A DNA stretch of 64,000 nt from Breviolum minutum Mf 1.05b.01 (Eukaryota > Sar > Dinophyceae > Suessiales > Symbiodiniaceae), in contig DF239029.1 of assembly GCA_000507305.1 (NCBI GenBank), positions 468,364 through 532,363 on the forward strand, given 5' to 3'. The position numbers were made by a program, and so were the translations under genes. The first letter of the stretch is position 1, and each line of letters opens with the position of its first letter. Below, piece by piece: positions 42,861 through 53,605 of the stretch. The notes beneath the pieces are model-generated. The model was not told the DNA's origin and made no database searches. It saw only the letters and a program-made list of their open reading frames with translations.

Positions 42861-42953
42861 TGTTCGGGTATATAGAAACAAAACAAATCTATTTTGGGTT
42901 ATCTTGGGTATATTCCCAAGAATTCCATCAATTCCAAGCAAAGTAACACACTT
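42861..42953. repeat. family I element
   Basis: Shares gtatatagaaacaaaacaaat and gggtatattcc-aag-aattccatcaattccaag with 54138-54217. Both copies are followed by a family B-like end (ccattttcaggtg). Confidence 0.55.
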
Positions 42954-43445
42954 CCAACATCAACTACACTCCCTAAGACTAACAGCAACGTCCCTGAAAA
43001 TAGGCCTAAACGCCCCAAAAGGAAAATACAGTCGTCTTTCAAACATCCATTTTCAGGTGGCTTTACTCCCTGTATCTCCCTGTTAGTTTTAGGGAGTGTA
43101 AATGATGCTAAATGTCAAATGGTCGTTTTGTAGCTGCTATATCCAGAGCGGAAGGATGGACTTTTGGTTTGTTTGAACCCACCCTGCAAAAGCATGTTTG
43201 TTCCATTCTCTGGGGTTTGAATCTTCCCAAAACCCCCGAAAAGTACAATAAAAAGGATGCGAACGAAAAGCTGTACCTTAGGCAACTAGGAAAACCCTTC
43301 AATTTGAAGATAAGAATAATGCTGAGATAGACTTGGATCAATGCACTGGCTGGTTGATGCTGCTAGAGGTTTCATTCTATTTAGTTGTGTTGCTTTGGTA
43401 AAGAATCAGCTAGCTATACATATCTACCTGATTTTGTGGGCTTAC

Positions 43446-43578
43446 CTATGACTTCTCCGAACAACCCCCCTGTTGATATTTCCTCCAGTTCTTTGACACC
43501 CAAAAAAAAGATGGCAAACGCTCTTTTCGTTGAGGTACTCGGGATCACCTCGCCCTTGATGACACGTTTGCGATAGAC
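43446..43578 (-). CDS. internal exon, 44 codons
   Basis: Acceptor gttgctgacag and consensus donor GTCATAG|GTAAGC bound 133 nt: VYRKRVIKGEVIPSTS, TKRAFAIFFLGVKELE, EISTGGLFGEVI. A hydrophobic AFAIFFLG core. It follows a 37-nt intron. Confidence 0.65.
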
Positions 43579-43615
43579 CTGTCAGCAACAGGTTGATGTG
43601 CCAAGGTCGATCTAC

Positions 43616-43636
43616 CGAGGTTTGAAGCTGGTACAC
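43616..43636 (-). CDS. 7-codon micro-exon
   Basis: Acceptor ctgtccacag and donor ACCTCG|GTAGAT bound 21 nt: VYQLQTS, phase 0 at both ends. The intron 43579-43615 to the next exon is 37 nt (GTAGATCGAC...GCTGACAG). Confidence 0.5.
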
Positions 43637-43907
43637 CTGTGGACAGATAGAAAACTATGCTCAACCCCCCCGAGGTAAAAAGGTAAATCAACAAAACCAA
43701 GGTTTGGAAACTCCAAGAGGATGGAAGTGCCCGGATCGCCCGGGAGGATCCAAAAAAAATACAAGATAGATCATGTCGGACTCTCCGGGATATTGTGGTA
43801 CTTTCCTAAATGGAAGATAAACATAAGATGGATGGTCAAACTACATCTGGTTGAAATTCTGGCATGAATACATGATTTGTTGTAGCACCATGATGCTTGT
43901 GGTGAAA

Positions 43908-43990
43908 AATGGTGACATTTATATCAAATTCCGAATGGAGCCTTCCGTTCTGCATAGCATCAAACAGCAATCCAGACCCAAACCAGGAAA
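43908..43990 (-). CDS. candidate exon
   Basis: The minus frame reads WFGSGLLFDAMQNGRL then HSEFDINVTIF. The donor is not clear; the acceptor side is pyrimidine-rich (catctttcctg). Confidence 0.4.
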
Positions 43991-44017
43991 GATGGTTTAA
44001 AACAAAAAATTGTGTAC

Positions 44018-44076
44018 CTCAAGCAACACTCCTGAAATTTTCTGTCCAATGGTGGTGGTGGTTCGGTTCATGGCCC
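44018..44076 (-). CDS. internal exon
   Basis: Acceptor cctttacaag and consensus donor CTTGAG|GTACAC bound 59 nt: AMNRTTTTIGQKISGV then LLE. Confidence 0.55.
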
Positions 44077-44116
44077 CTTGTAAAGGAGATAAAACAAGTT
44101 CAGCGACGACCAGCAC

Positions 44117-44117
44117 G

Positions 44118-44166
<49 letters not shown>

Positions 44167-44168
44167 GA
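44117..44168. repeat. (CAA)n microsatellite
   Basis: About 17 CAA units, immediately upstream (minus strand) of the exon at 44018-44076. Confidence 0.9.
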
Positions 44169-44642
44169 AATCAAAACAGCAGCCACGACTCGTGTGCCAC
44201 AGGAATTTTGGGAATCTTAGACCAAACTTTAAAAAAAACAAGTTTTGGAGGATTCACGGCACAGCGATTCAAAAAAAAAACTACTGAGCTTTCCGGACAG
44301 TCTTCAGGCCCGGATAACCTTTTTTTCACCATTTTTGGCGCTCGTTTGATCATGATCACATCCGAAAAACCGGTTGGGATGGTTAAATGACCATGTTTAA
44401 AGCAAAGAAATTTTGGTTTTTAGGACACCATGACCATGATTTCCAGGCCTTTTGACTGCATACATTTCAAAGTCATTGCCCCTGTTTTTGGTCATTCACG
44501 CTTGAAAAGTGAGCAGTTTAAGCAGATCTTGACCTCATGTATTACCACCCAACATATCACATTAACTAATACAAGTCGTAGGACACGAGTAGAAACGTAA
44601 ACGTGGATCCTACCCACCTATTTTGTTGAGCTAGATAACTAC

Positions 44643-44722
44643 CTTTGGCAAGCCGCAAACCATGGTGGACCATAAAGTCCTTGACTGAACATCTCTGGAG
44701 TGATCTTTGATAAGGGACCTAT
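44643..44722 (-). CDS. internal exon
   Basis: The minus frame KITPEMFSQGLYGPPW then FAACQ ends GCCAAAG|GTAGTT. A second frame (DFMVHHGLRLAK) shares the donor. Confidence 0.5.
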
Positions 44723-44837
44723 CCAAACGCAGAGAGGTCAACTGAAATTACGAATCATAACATGTAGATGCATGTAATTACTACCTCGATGCAAGAGCAT
44801 CCCGAAACATTTATCCATGAATTGAGTATTAATTTCC

Positions 44838-45010
44838 TAGTTGGTGGTTTCAACCCAGTTGAAAAATATTAGTCAAGTTGGATCATTTCCCCAAGTAGGG
44901 GTGAAAATAAAATAAAACATACCACCTAGATTTCTAAGTGTCTCCATACATCTAACACGTACGAAGACAAAAAAAAACATCCTCCAATTTTGGTACAGAG
45001 GTGCCTTCAA
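44838..45010. repeat. family E element plus shared flank
   Basis: ctagttggtggtttcaacc ... accacctag is followed by tctccatacatctaacacgtacgaag...ggtacagaggtgcct, the same flank as at 16066-16130. Confidence 0.6.
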
Positions 45011-45204
45011 TTCATTGACACATATCATCGGTTGAAACATACATGTTACAATGTTTTAATGTTGCTAAATATTCAATGGAAGCATAAAAGGAAACCATCA
45101 AACCACAATTTCACGAGACACTGATCTTCCTCTTCCTAATCTGCAACATTCAGATCCAACCCTCCATGAAAGGAAAAAACAAACAACTCATTTTGATTAA
45201 AACA

Positions 45205-45319
45205 AAATATGTCGGGCTTTTGCCACCAAAGCACCCCTTGAGCTACGGTCTTCTTCAATGTAGCCAACATCTTGTGAGATTCTCACCTTGGCAGCATTGA
45301 AACAATGGGTTGTTGTACC
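45205..45319 (-). CDS. internal exon
   Basis: Acceptor gcataggttag opens GTTTHCFNAAKVRISQ then DVGYIEEDRSSRGALV and AKARHI, stop soon after. Alternative reading splices at AAG|GTGAGA. Confidence 0.5.
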
Positions 45320-45584
45320 CTAACCTATGCCGCGCAATGCCTATTGCCTATGACTCTACATGGCAAACGTGTACCTAGACATACGCAATACACAATCTAG
45401 AGCGGAATGAGTTTGAAGAAAACCCCGCACGTAAGAATATCATGAGTCGTATGTTTCCTCCCATAATCACGGAAGTGAAAAATGGGTCCCTCCAATAGTA
45501 GTTACCTTTCAAGTACAGCCATTTTCCACTTCCATGATTATGGGAGAAAGAGCAATGATAATCATAATATCACACTTCATGTTG

Positions 45585-45675
45585 CGTAAAACTGTACTCC
45601 TCATCTACACTACGTAGGACTTGCTGAAGTCGCTCTGCCAGGGCCCAAACTGCGTTCTCATCGATTTCCAGCTGC
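45585..45675 (-). CDS. internal exon
   Basis: Acceptor cgatttttag opens QLEIDENAVWALAERL then QQVLRSVDEEYSF. Strong amphipathic helix. Stop after THQHEV-like tail; donor uncertain. Confidence 0.5.
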
Positions 45676-45867
45676 CTAAAAATCGTGAGACAAATGTGAG
45701 GCAAAAATTCTCAATTTCCTTACCTTGCCTTTTTTCACCTAGTTATCTATGCTGTTTTTTTGGTGGAGAAGAAAAGGAAGAAGTTCTGATTCTCACCAGC
45801 CATCACCCCAACAGACCCTGTTGAAGCTATAAAATTCAGCACCAAAACCGCCTCTTCAAGATGCGTC

Positions 45868-45903
45868 GCGCGCACAGGAACTGATTTTCATCAGGGCCTC
45901 AAT
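45868..45903 (-). CDS. candidate small exon
   Basis: Acceptor gacactcacag opens IEALMKISSCARD; possible GC donor (GCGCGAC|GCATC). Confidence 0.35.
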
Positions 45904-46012
45904 CTGTGAGTGTCAAATATGGCGTGGATTCACTGCAGGGATCTGAAAGTTTTGGCTTTTTTTGAAGTTTGTTTGGAGAGAGAGGATGATGTTTTTGGTT
46001 GGGATTTTGTAC

Positions 46013-46113
46013 CTTCTCAGGCCGGATGCACTGGGCTCATCTGACGTCGCTTCGCACCAGGGATACGCGCCTGGTGGCTGGTCTTGCCATCTGGCCACAT
46101 CTGGCGACAGCCG
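46013..46113 (-). CDS. internal exon, 33 codons
   Basis: Acceptor cctcactcccag and donor CTGAGAAG|GTACAA bound 101 nt: RLSPDVARWQDQPPG, AYPWCEATSDEPSASG, LR. Both sites strong. Confidence 0.6.
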
Positions 46114-46563
46114 CTGGGAGTGAGGGGTTGGATCATGGTTAGTCACTGTACCCTCCAGGGAACTAACTAACATATCCCACCAAACGGGAAAGCCGGAAAA
46201 TCATCAACTCAAAAGCGCCTTGCTGTTGCCTGGAAGGTAAATTCAACACTGGATAAATATCAACATCGAAAAGCTTTGTCAACTTCGAGGTGGAAGAAGT
46301 CACTTTGATCTGGTCATGTGAATATGCGCGTATAGATATATGATATATGGATATACCATATATTATATGTATACATTCATAAGTAAACACTACACTATCT
46401 ATATAATCAAATTTCCTCTACTGTTTTCTTTTGCTTCTCTTCTTTTTCTTCTTGTTCTAATTCTGGTACAATTCTTGTAGGAACTTTGTGTGTGAGACAG
46501 TGATACCCCAAAATAAGAGGACATCCATGATTTCATTGCAAAAATATGTTTAATTTTACACAC

Positions 46564-46662
46564 AACTCTCTGGAACACCACGCCTCTCGATTTCAGAACC
46601 ACATGATCCCTATTGCGGCAACCCCTAGGTCCACATCTCTTGGAATCATTGGAAATTCCGGC
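46564..46662 (-). CDS. internal exon, 33 codons
   Basis: Acceptor tctttttgaag and donor AGAGTT|GTGTGT bound exactly 33 codons: AGISNDSKRCGPRGCR, NRDHVVLKSRGVVFQ. Phase 0 at both ends. Confidence 0.6.
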
Positions 46663-46997
46663 CTTCAAAAAGAAGGTTTAGACTTTGGCACCAAAGACAT
46701 CAAGACACCAACCCTACAAGCCCCTGTCATTTTGGTACCTAATCTTTAGATGATCTCTGGGTATCTTTGGTGACAACACCCACCGGGTTTTTTTTTCACG
46801 ACTTCCACCACCCTATACCGCAGGCTTTACTTTTGTGGTCAAGTCAAAAAGGTGCCAGTGTTTTCAAGACTGTCAATGTCACAAAATCCAGCAATGTCAC
46901 AAAATCAAATTTTATTCAACATAAACGAGGCCCATCATCAGTTCTATTGAAACTCTTGGATCGTGTCTCCCTTATGTCCATCAACACTCCCCCTGAC

Positions 46998-47057
46998 CTG
47001 GGCAGTTTGCACCAAAGTTTCCTTTGTCTCGGGGTTATGCAAAATCAGCATCACTAC
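46998..47057 (-). CDS. internal exon, 20 codons
   Basis: Acceptor tttgggtgacag and donor GCCCAG|GTCAGG bound exactly 20 codons: VVMLILHNPETKETLV then QTAQ. The frame stays open beyond the donor (RGSVDGHKGDTIQEF), so it could be longer. Confidence 0.5.
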
Positions 47058-47287
47058 CTGTCACCCAAAAGGCAAATGGATGCAGCAAAATGGTGCAAGT
47101 ACATATTTTTACATGGGCCAATGGGGCGGCTTTCATGGATGTTTCATGAACTTCTTTGCACTTTGAAGAGGTAGTGAAAAAGCGCATAATTCACTAACTT
47201 ATGACCTTTCTCGGAGAAGCAAATCTCCATCTCAAAAAAAAATATTGACCTCCAAAAATCCTACGAATCCTAAGGCACGATCGAGGC

Positions 47288-47394
47288 CTAGGAAACAAAA
47301 AACACAAAGTCAACACGCAGGACCCCAGTAATTTTTTCATCACAACACAAGACCAGCAGGGCCTCGCCTCGGGCATAAAAACAGCAAAGGTTGG
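47288..47394 (-). CDS. candidate exon ending in a stop
   Basis: Acceptor aaaatcatag opens NLCCFYARGEALLVLC then CDEKITGVLRVDFVF and TAG. Confidence 0.45.
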
Positions 47395-47519
47395 CTATGA
47401 TTTTTTTTCCAGCTTTATGGTCCGTCCCCCCCAACAAACTTCCAAACAGTTTTTGAAAACTTTCCCAAAAAAACAACAGTTGAAGCACGAGAAGCCATCC
47501 TGGAAATCAAACGAAATTC

Positions 47520-47600
47520 CCAAATGGCCTCGGTGATGACGAGGATCTCTCCACTTGACACCTCACCGAATTGGTAGCAAAAACGAAACCCAAGGCTCAA
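47520..47600 (-). CDS. candidate exon
   Basis: The minus frame reads GEVSSGEILVITEAIW then EFRL. Limits open. Confidence 0.35.
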
Positions 47601-48026
47601 TGCGACCCAAAATTGATGACCTCCAAAATTCACGAAGAAAACTCAAAGGCTGGCCATCTTGGCAAGTTTTTCTTGCTACAAATCATGGGGGAAACAAATT
47701 TAACGATTCTAGTTAATTTGGAATCAGTCATTTTTGGATCCCCAACAAAAATCATGTCAAGATCCCATAATTGAATCACCTAATGACGGGTTTTATGGGT
47801 TGTGTTGGATCACCAATGATGAGTTACAACAATATCAAGTTCCCATTTGAAAAAAAACATGGCTTTACTCACATCTGGTTTGTGATCAAAACCCTTGTGA
47901 CATTCCATAACATCCTGGTTTGTAATGACCGGATCCTTATACTGGCTGAATATACTCCCAGATTATAACCGGGTAGTACAATATTTCATTCCCTAAAAAT
48001 ACCCCTAACCCAACCGGGGTTTTCAC

Positions 48027-48195
48027 TGATGGACTGGGCTGCAGCCGGCGCCCTGCCTGTAACAGACGGGTTTCCCCTTTGATCAACTCGGAGGAAAACT
48101 CTTTCAACGTCCTTGGATTGGCCGGCTGGAGGCGGGAAAGGGTTTTGGCACCCGTTTGTGGAACAATCCCCCCCGTTGTTTCGGACAGGGAAACA
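48027..48195 (-). CDS. internal exon beside a family F repeat
   Basis: The minus frame reads SETTGGIVPQTGAKTL, SRLQPANPRTLKEFSS, ELIKGETRLLQAGRR, LQPSPS, donor CCATCA|GTGAAA. The family F element (47930-48026) begins at this donor. The acceptor is approximate. Confidence 0.5.
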
Positions 48196-48394
48196 CGAAA
48201 CATAAAAAGGGGGAAGGTGGCAAAAAAAAACAAACAAAACAAAAAGTCTTAGGATAATGAACTGAGAGAATTGATATTACATATTATAGACATATATACT
48301 GCTGTATCTTTCAAGTTGCAGTAAAAAAATTGTTCATGTCCAATAAGACATATATACAGAAATCATGTGTGGCATAGATCTAATCACTCGTTTC

Positions 48395-48522
48395 TTGGGA
48401 TTTTTTGCGCTGAAACATTGCCCCATTGGGGCCACCAACTTGGTTCCATCCTGACCAAACTTGGTAATGTCGATCCTGGGGGGACGGTCCGGCGAGATGC
48501 GCGGGGGAAGCTTTACCCGCAA
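48395..48522 (-). CDS. internal exon
   Basis: The minus frame reads LPPRISPDRPPRIDIT, KFGQDGTKLVAPMGQ, CFSAKNPKKR. The splice sites are not unambiguous. Proline-rich start. Confidence 0.5.
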
Positions 48523-48529
48523 AAATTTC

Positions 48530-49470
48530 AGGGGTCATTACATTCTGGACATTTTATTATAAATCCTTAACCTGAATTTTTCAGCCAGTGTGGGTAGGAT
48601 TTCCCGTAAAAGAACTACCTTTTGAGGTGACCGACCGGCGGGAAAGGTCGCTATAAATTGCCTGGATTATATGACACTAACCCAAACTTCATACACCACG
48701 TTTCGGGGAAATTAAATTCCCTCAAAATGACTATATAGTATAGACGGTTATTGCATTGTTGGATCCCCACAAAATGGGAAATTTAATGACACCTGGAATT
48801 TCTCCTATGGGTTTTTTTGTGTAAAAGCAGCATGAAATAACCATTATGGACCCATATTGAAGATGCATTTCTGTATTTCATATTGATAATGGGCATATTC
48901 CAGTCCTATCTTGGTTTACCAGAGGGTAGTAGGGTTTGCTAGATTCGTATACTCGTTTTTTGAATCCAATCGTTTCCTTTTGGGGCTCGGCCTATTTTGC
49001 AGTGGCGAACTGTTAGTTGCAAGGAGGGTAACACAATGTTTGTAGAGGAAAATGTCCTAGAAGTCCCAGTACTCTTGGGTTGGAGGAACATATTGTCCAC
49101 TGAACCATGATTGTTGGAAGAGTAGTTTCTTAAAATGATTGTTGGACCTATGTTTTGTGAAGTTACAGTTACAGTCAGGTTGTTTCAGAAAGGTAAAGCT
49201 ACTGGAAGAATAGCACTTAATTTTATGGTCAAAGTCAAAGCAGGTTGAGCATCATTGTTACTTCATACATCACGAAGCTGAATTGCATCTGCTATATACA
49301 CCCACCTATTCTTACCCGTTGATTTTTTGTTGTGTATTTCACTTTTGGAGTCGTAGATCTCAACAAAAACTCCTAGTATTGGTTCAAGTTCCTCCATTCC
49401 TCGACCGTTTCAAGTCAGGTCAAATTATCGTTGCTTTTCGCCCCACGGGTCCCGGGTGCCCCGAACGAAT
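48530..49470. other. intron or intergenic stretch
   Basis: A family G copy (48540-48662) and a family B copy (48938-49031). No bounded exon seen. Confidence 0.45.
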
Positions 49471-49477
49471 GAGAGAC

Positions 49478-49518
49478 CAGGTATTCCCGAAGTGCCTGGT
49501 CGTGTCCCAACTTCTCCG
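49478..49518 (-). CDS. small internal exon
   Basis: Acceptor gtgacttcag and donor TACCTG|GTCTCT bound 41 nt: EKLGHDQALREYL. The frame remains open past the donor (VSHSFGAPGTRGAK). Confidence 0.45.
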
Positions 49519-50102
49519 CTGAAGTCACACCAGTTTGGACGACTTACATACTGAGGCCAAAGTCCTCTTCAGAATGATATCAACAATCGTATTCATATGA
49601 TTCATATGTATACAAATGATTTGGACTACCAGTAGATCACTCACCAAAAATTCATGAAAAAGTATGAATTTTGTTGGAAAACTTCCCAGACCTCTTCATC
49701 CAGTCCAATGGGAGCACGAACCAAGGTAGAGATCTTGGTTCATGGCACATGGGGGGCCCCCCCTGGTTGATTAGGTCATGATTTGTTGGTTTTTAGGGAG
49801 GTTTAAGATATGCAATTAGTGGTTGTTCCATATAGGGGATCAAATACTACCCAGTTATGTGGGGGAGGAAATTTCATAAACCATTATTTATAAGCATCCC
49901 AAAATTCAGCCACCAGGATTTCAATGGAAAGTGAGGCCGGAAATCCACCTTTTCTCCAGGAAATACATCGACTCATGGTGGAAAACTTCCAGCCAGCGAT
50001 TTGTTAGTTATTTCGGAGGGTAGACCCCTCAAGTTTTGGGGACACCAACTCTATGATATGCTTTGTAACAATGCACCTTTATTAAATCATCTCTTCTCCT
50101 CA

Positions 50103-50215
50103 TGCTGAGTCCTGCTTTTTCGCAAAAAATGCTGAAAGCACTTCCAACTTCCACTGATTACTTTCTTGCCTTTCTGTTTCTTCAAAGCATTCTTTTAACA
50201 CATCTTCCAGGAAGA
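50103..50215 (-). CDS. candidate exon ending in a stop
   Basis: The minus frame reads CFEETERQESNQWKLE then VLSAFFAKKQDSA and TGA; another open frame is lysine-rich. Confidence 0.4.
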
Positions 50216-50354
50216 TGTAGCAAAAAAACACACCCAGCATCCCGGCATCCCGAAAAAAAAAAACGTCACATCCCCCATGTTTCATCACCCACCCCAACCT
50301 TTCATCATCCCAGGGTGTTTTGTGAGATGTCGAAACCTGACACCGGTTTCGTCA

Positions 50355-50474
50355 CTACCGGCGAATCTTGGCCACCCTAACATGAGATCCCTGGACCTTC
50401 AACTTCACCTGCAGGGGAGTGTTGCCAACCCGGGGAAACGGTGGGTTGGCAAATGGTAACACCTGGGGTTCTTC
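50355..50474 (-). CDS. exon ending in a stop
   Basis: Acceptor cgctgttcccag opens EEPQVLPFANPPFPRVG, NTPLQVKLKVQGSHV, RVAKIRR and TAG. Beta-rich; candidate gene 3' end. Confidence 0.5.
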   Translation of the reverse strand, partial: EEPQVLPFANPPFPRVGNTPLQVKLKVQGSHVRVAKIRR

Positions 50475-50622
50475 CTGGGAACAGCGGACATGGGGAAAAA
50501 AAATGGATGGAAGTATTCCAACTACTTGGAATGAAGATGAGAAGTTGAAGAAGTTGAAGTGCAATGAATTTTGAAAAAACTCCATGAGTTTTTGGTGCTT
50601 TCACAGAATTCCTTAAGTCCAC

Positions 50623-50691
50623 CAGGTAGGATTTCCCACTCCCAACGAAGGTGTCCTTTCAATCAAGGATGACTTGGAGGCCAAAATTATC
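50623..50691 (-). CDS. internal exon
   Basis: Acceptor aagttttcag and donor CCTACCTG|GTGGAC bound 69 nt: IILASKSSLIERTPSL then GVGNPT. Confidence 0.45.
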
Positions 50692-51481
50692 CTGAAAACT
50701 TGAGCTTGACATACTTGAGATTGAACCTTCAAAAGTGGAGCCATTCTCATGAGTTTTGGGACATGTTTTGAATATTTGCGGGAATGCATACACAGTATAC
50801 ACCCTGAAATTTTCACATAGACACTGAAAATGGTGGGCCTAAGAATGCTATTTCCATTTCAAAAAACTGTTGATTTTGGGCTTCGATGTTTCAATTTCAG
50901 GAGTGCATATTAGTGTTGACTGGGGGCAGCCCGCTACTTCCCCATTTGGGGGGTTGAACCTTGATGGTTCAGTGGGTTCACCCCCGATAGATGGATAGAT
51001 GGATTATGATGGAGGTTTGAGGGATTTCAACTTCCACGATGAAATGGAGGATTATATAACCGTCCTTTTTTTTTGTATGGGGGACTATGGGACACTACTC
51101 GGGATCTCCCATAATGGAGATCCCCAGTGGAAACTGGCAGGACATTTGAAAGGTAAGATACACCCTGGAAGATGCACATGGAACCTGAGAATACGGGCCC
51201 CCTGGAAAAGGAAAATCATCTTCCAAACCATCATTTTCAGGTTTCGATGTTAATCTTCGGGTGTGTACACCTATTTTTCGCTGAACCATGTTGGAGGAAA
51301 GGTATATATACCCTCCAGGCAACTAGCTAACATATCCCACCAAACCGGAAAGACCGGAAAATCATAGACTCCAGAATGCCGGCTGGTACTGTTCAGGTGC
51401 TATGTTAACCGGGGGGGTATAACAACTTCTTGGTTTTACCAGAAAAATCCAACCACCTTCCAACCACGTTTGTCGATTCAC

Positions 51482-51552
51482 CCACGAAGTCGGTCTGCCT
51501 TTTTGGCTTCCGCTTCTGCGTCGGAGAGCCAGGTGAAGTACTTGGTATTGCC
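51482..51552 (-). CDS. internal exon after a 40-nt intron
   Basis: Acceptor cttcactcgcag and donor CTTCGTGG|GTGAAT bound 71 nt: GNTKYFTWLSDAEAEA then KKADRLR. Phase 0 start matches the upstream exon. Confidence 0.65.
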
Positions 51553-51592
51553 CTGCGAGTGAAGTGGCGAAGGGAATAAGCCATGGCTAAAC

Positions 51593-51646
51593 GGGTAATA
51601 GGGGGGAGGTCCCACACAAAAGGAACATCATCTGAACTGAAGCGTG
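51593..51646 (-). CDS. internal exon before a 40-nt intron
   Basis: Acceptor atatccttccag and donor TTACCC|GTTTAG bound exactly 18 codons: HASVQMMFLLCGTSPLLP. Intron 51553-51592 is 40 nt with a pyrimidine-rich 3' end. Another long open frame crosses the intron but has no splice support. Confidence 0.65.
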
Positions 51647-52051
51647 CTGGAAGGATATTTTCTTTAGGTGAAGATGCAGTCATTTGAAAATGTGCCGTCT
51701 ATACTTCACTGCAAGCAAGCTTGAAACAAAATGAGATATCAGGAATGGTCGTTGATGTCTCCTTGTCCTTGATTTGTGTCTGTTAACCGTTTCAACTCTC
51801 CTCACGCCCTTCGCTCTACTTGGACCGTTGGATATCTTTTGTCTAACCATTTATGTCTATGCTGCCTGATAGGCTTGTTCTCTAAAGTTTAAACCCCATC
51901 TAGGACTCGTTTTTGTGGATAACATGCATCATCCCCATCTATAAACCAACTTGCTGTATTTCATTCAAGCACCATCTGTGGATTGACAGACCCTTGGAAA
52001 AAAACTCAAACATGATAAGATTTTCACATCAAAGAGCATTGCTGTGCACCC

Positions 52052-52175
52052 TCAATTTAAGTCGGTCATTTCGGCCATTTCTGAGTGAAAGGCTCCGCTT
52101 TGTCCTTCAACAGTGCAGAACAAGCCAAATTTCTTTACAAAAAATCTGGAGTGGTGGCAAAGTCTCTCCTTCAAA
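52052..52175 (-). CDS. exon ending in a stop
   Basis: The minus frame reads KERLCHHSRFFVKKFG, LFCTVEGQSGAFHSE, MAEMTDLN and TGA. Acceptor approximate. A candidate gene 3' end. Confidence 0.45.
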
Positions 52176-52195
52176 ATTAATGACCTAAGCAATGG

Positions 52196-52308
52196 TACCC
52201 TCCTGGGAATTAACATCTACCGTTTCCGGCACTTTTTGACAAGTCGATGATTTTCCGGTGGCTGAAACCCGTTTGCTAGGATATTATGGTAACATATCCC
52301 TGGAGGGT
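52196..52308. repeat. family C element, most complete copy
   Basis: GTACCCTCCTGGGAATTAAC at one end and CATATCCCTGGAGGGTAC at the other; inner aagtcgatgattttccgg is shared with other copies. TA lies just outside each CCCTCC end. Confidence 0.7.
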
Positions 52309-52329
52309 ACATAACCATCCAACTACGAC

Positions 52330-52395
52330 AACACCCACCAGGGACCCACCAAGGTGCCTGTGGATCTGTAGCATTCCACTGGCTCATGGCTGGCA
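52330..52395 (-). CDS. candidate exon
   Basis: Acceptor gtttgccag opens MSQWNATDPQAPWWVP; GT donors follow (CTTGGTGG|GTCCCT). Confidence 0.35.
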
Positions 52396-52663
52396 AACCC
52401 ACCTGCGGTTGGCGGTTGGGGGTTCGGTAGGCATGATTTTTTCATTTGCAAAGACCACAAACAATAAAAACATGCAGTGAGGAATGATCTTTAATTTGGG
52501 TAGGAATGATTTTCATTTGGGTGGGTTCCATTCCAAAAAAGATAAAATCCAAAAAAAGATAAAATGAGTCAGTAGCGTCATTGTTGTCCTCCTTCTGTCC
52601 TCCTGTGTTCCTATCCTCCTATCCTCCTGTGCTCCTGTCCTCATGTCCTACTCTCCTCGAGTC

Positions 52664-52691
52664 CTCATCATCGTCGTCATCGTCGTCGTCG

Positions 52692-52752
<61 letters not shown>

Positions 52753-52759
52753 CATCGGT

Positions 52760-52805
<46 letters not shown>

Positions 52806-52921
52806 CAACAACAACAACAACAACAACAACAACNACAACAACCAGAACCAGAACCAGAACCAGAACAAGAACAAGAACAAGAACAAGAACAAGAACAACA
52901 ACAACAACAACAACAACAACA

Positions 52922-52956
<35 letters not shown>

Positions 52957-52978
52957 AACAACAACAACAACAACAACA

Positions 52979-53013
<35 letters not shown>

Positions 53014-53034
53014 AAGAACAAGAACAAGAACAAG

Positions 53035-53081
<47 letters not shown>

Positions 53082-53083
53082 GA
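52664..53083. repeat. 420-bp compound microsatellite
   Basis: In order: (TCA/TCG)n, (CAG)n, (CAA)n with one N at 52834, then alternating (CCAGAA), (CAAGAA) and (CAA) blocks, a repeat of repeats. All long frames across it (S/Q, D, L, C) are composition artefacts. Confidence 0.95.
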
Positions 53084-53349
53084 AGCCAACTTGAATTGCC
53101 ACTTCCACCTTTTTAAATTGCCACTTCCAGTGACATCACAGCGAGAAGCTCTGGGCACCTTAGAGTTTCCCGTATGACCTATATGGGAGACTTGTAATAA
53201 CATCATATCTAAGGTAGTTCAGGTTCCCAAACTCTTTCAAAACACCCGGATCACCCCATGGTTCAAGGGGAAATGAAGCAATTCTCAGGAAAAAAATCAT
53301 CTTGGTTTGGGAGCCATGTGCCCCATGTTCCGTTTGTTGCCATGAATTT

Positions 53350-53605
53350 TAGAGGAAGAGTCTCTTCCCATCCATGGGTAAGGTGATACTCCCAACGCAT
53401 GGCATCCTATCCTCTCCAGTGCCAACAAAAACCCGACAACGAGTCTTCACCTTCTCTTGGAGGGCCTGGCATGGAGTCAAAGCAAATACTATAGGAATCT
53501 GGCCCGCCTTATTAAGAATGAGGTTTAACAACCCCTTCTCAAACCGGTACGCATAGCTGTTGGCTAGGATTATTATTGAGATATCATTCAGCTTGGCCAA
53601 CAGTT
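53350..53605 (-). CDS. long exon or exon group
   Basis: One minus frame of 83 codons: KLNDISIIILANSYAY, RFEKGLLNLILNKAG, QIPIVFALTPCQALQE, KVKTRCRVFVGTGED, PCVGSITLPMDGKR. Regular hydrophobic pattern. Splice sites not fixed; family not recognised. Confidence 0.55.

Noticed and set aside
46767..47174. Plus-strand frame of 135 codons
   Set aside because: Antisense to the minus exon at 46998-47057, which is bounded by clear splice sites.
52581..53206. Frames of almost 200 codons, S/Q- or C-rich, on both strands
   Set aside because: They come from the compound microsatellite, which gives no stops in several frames.
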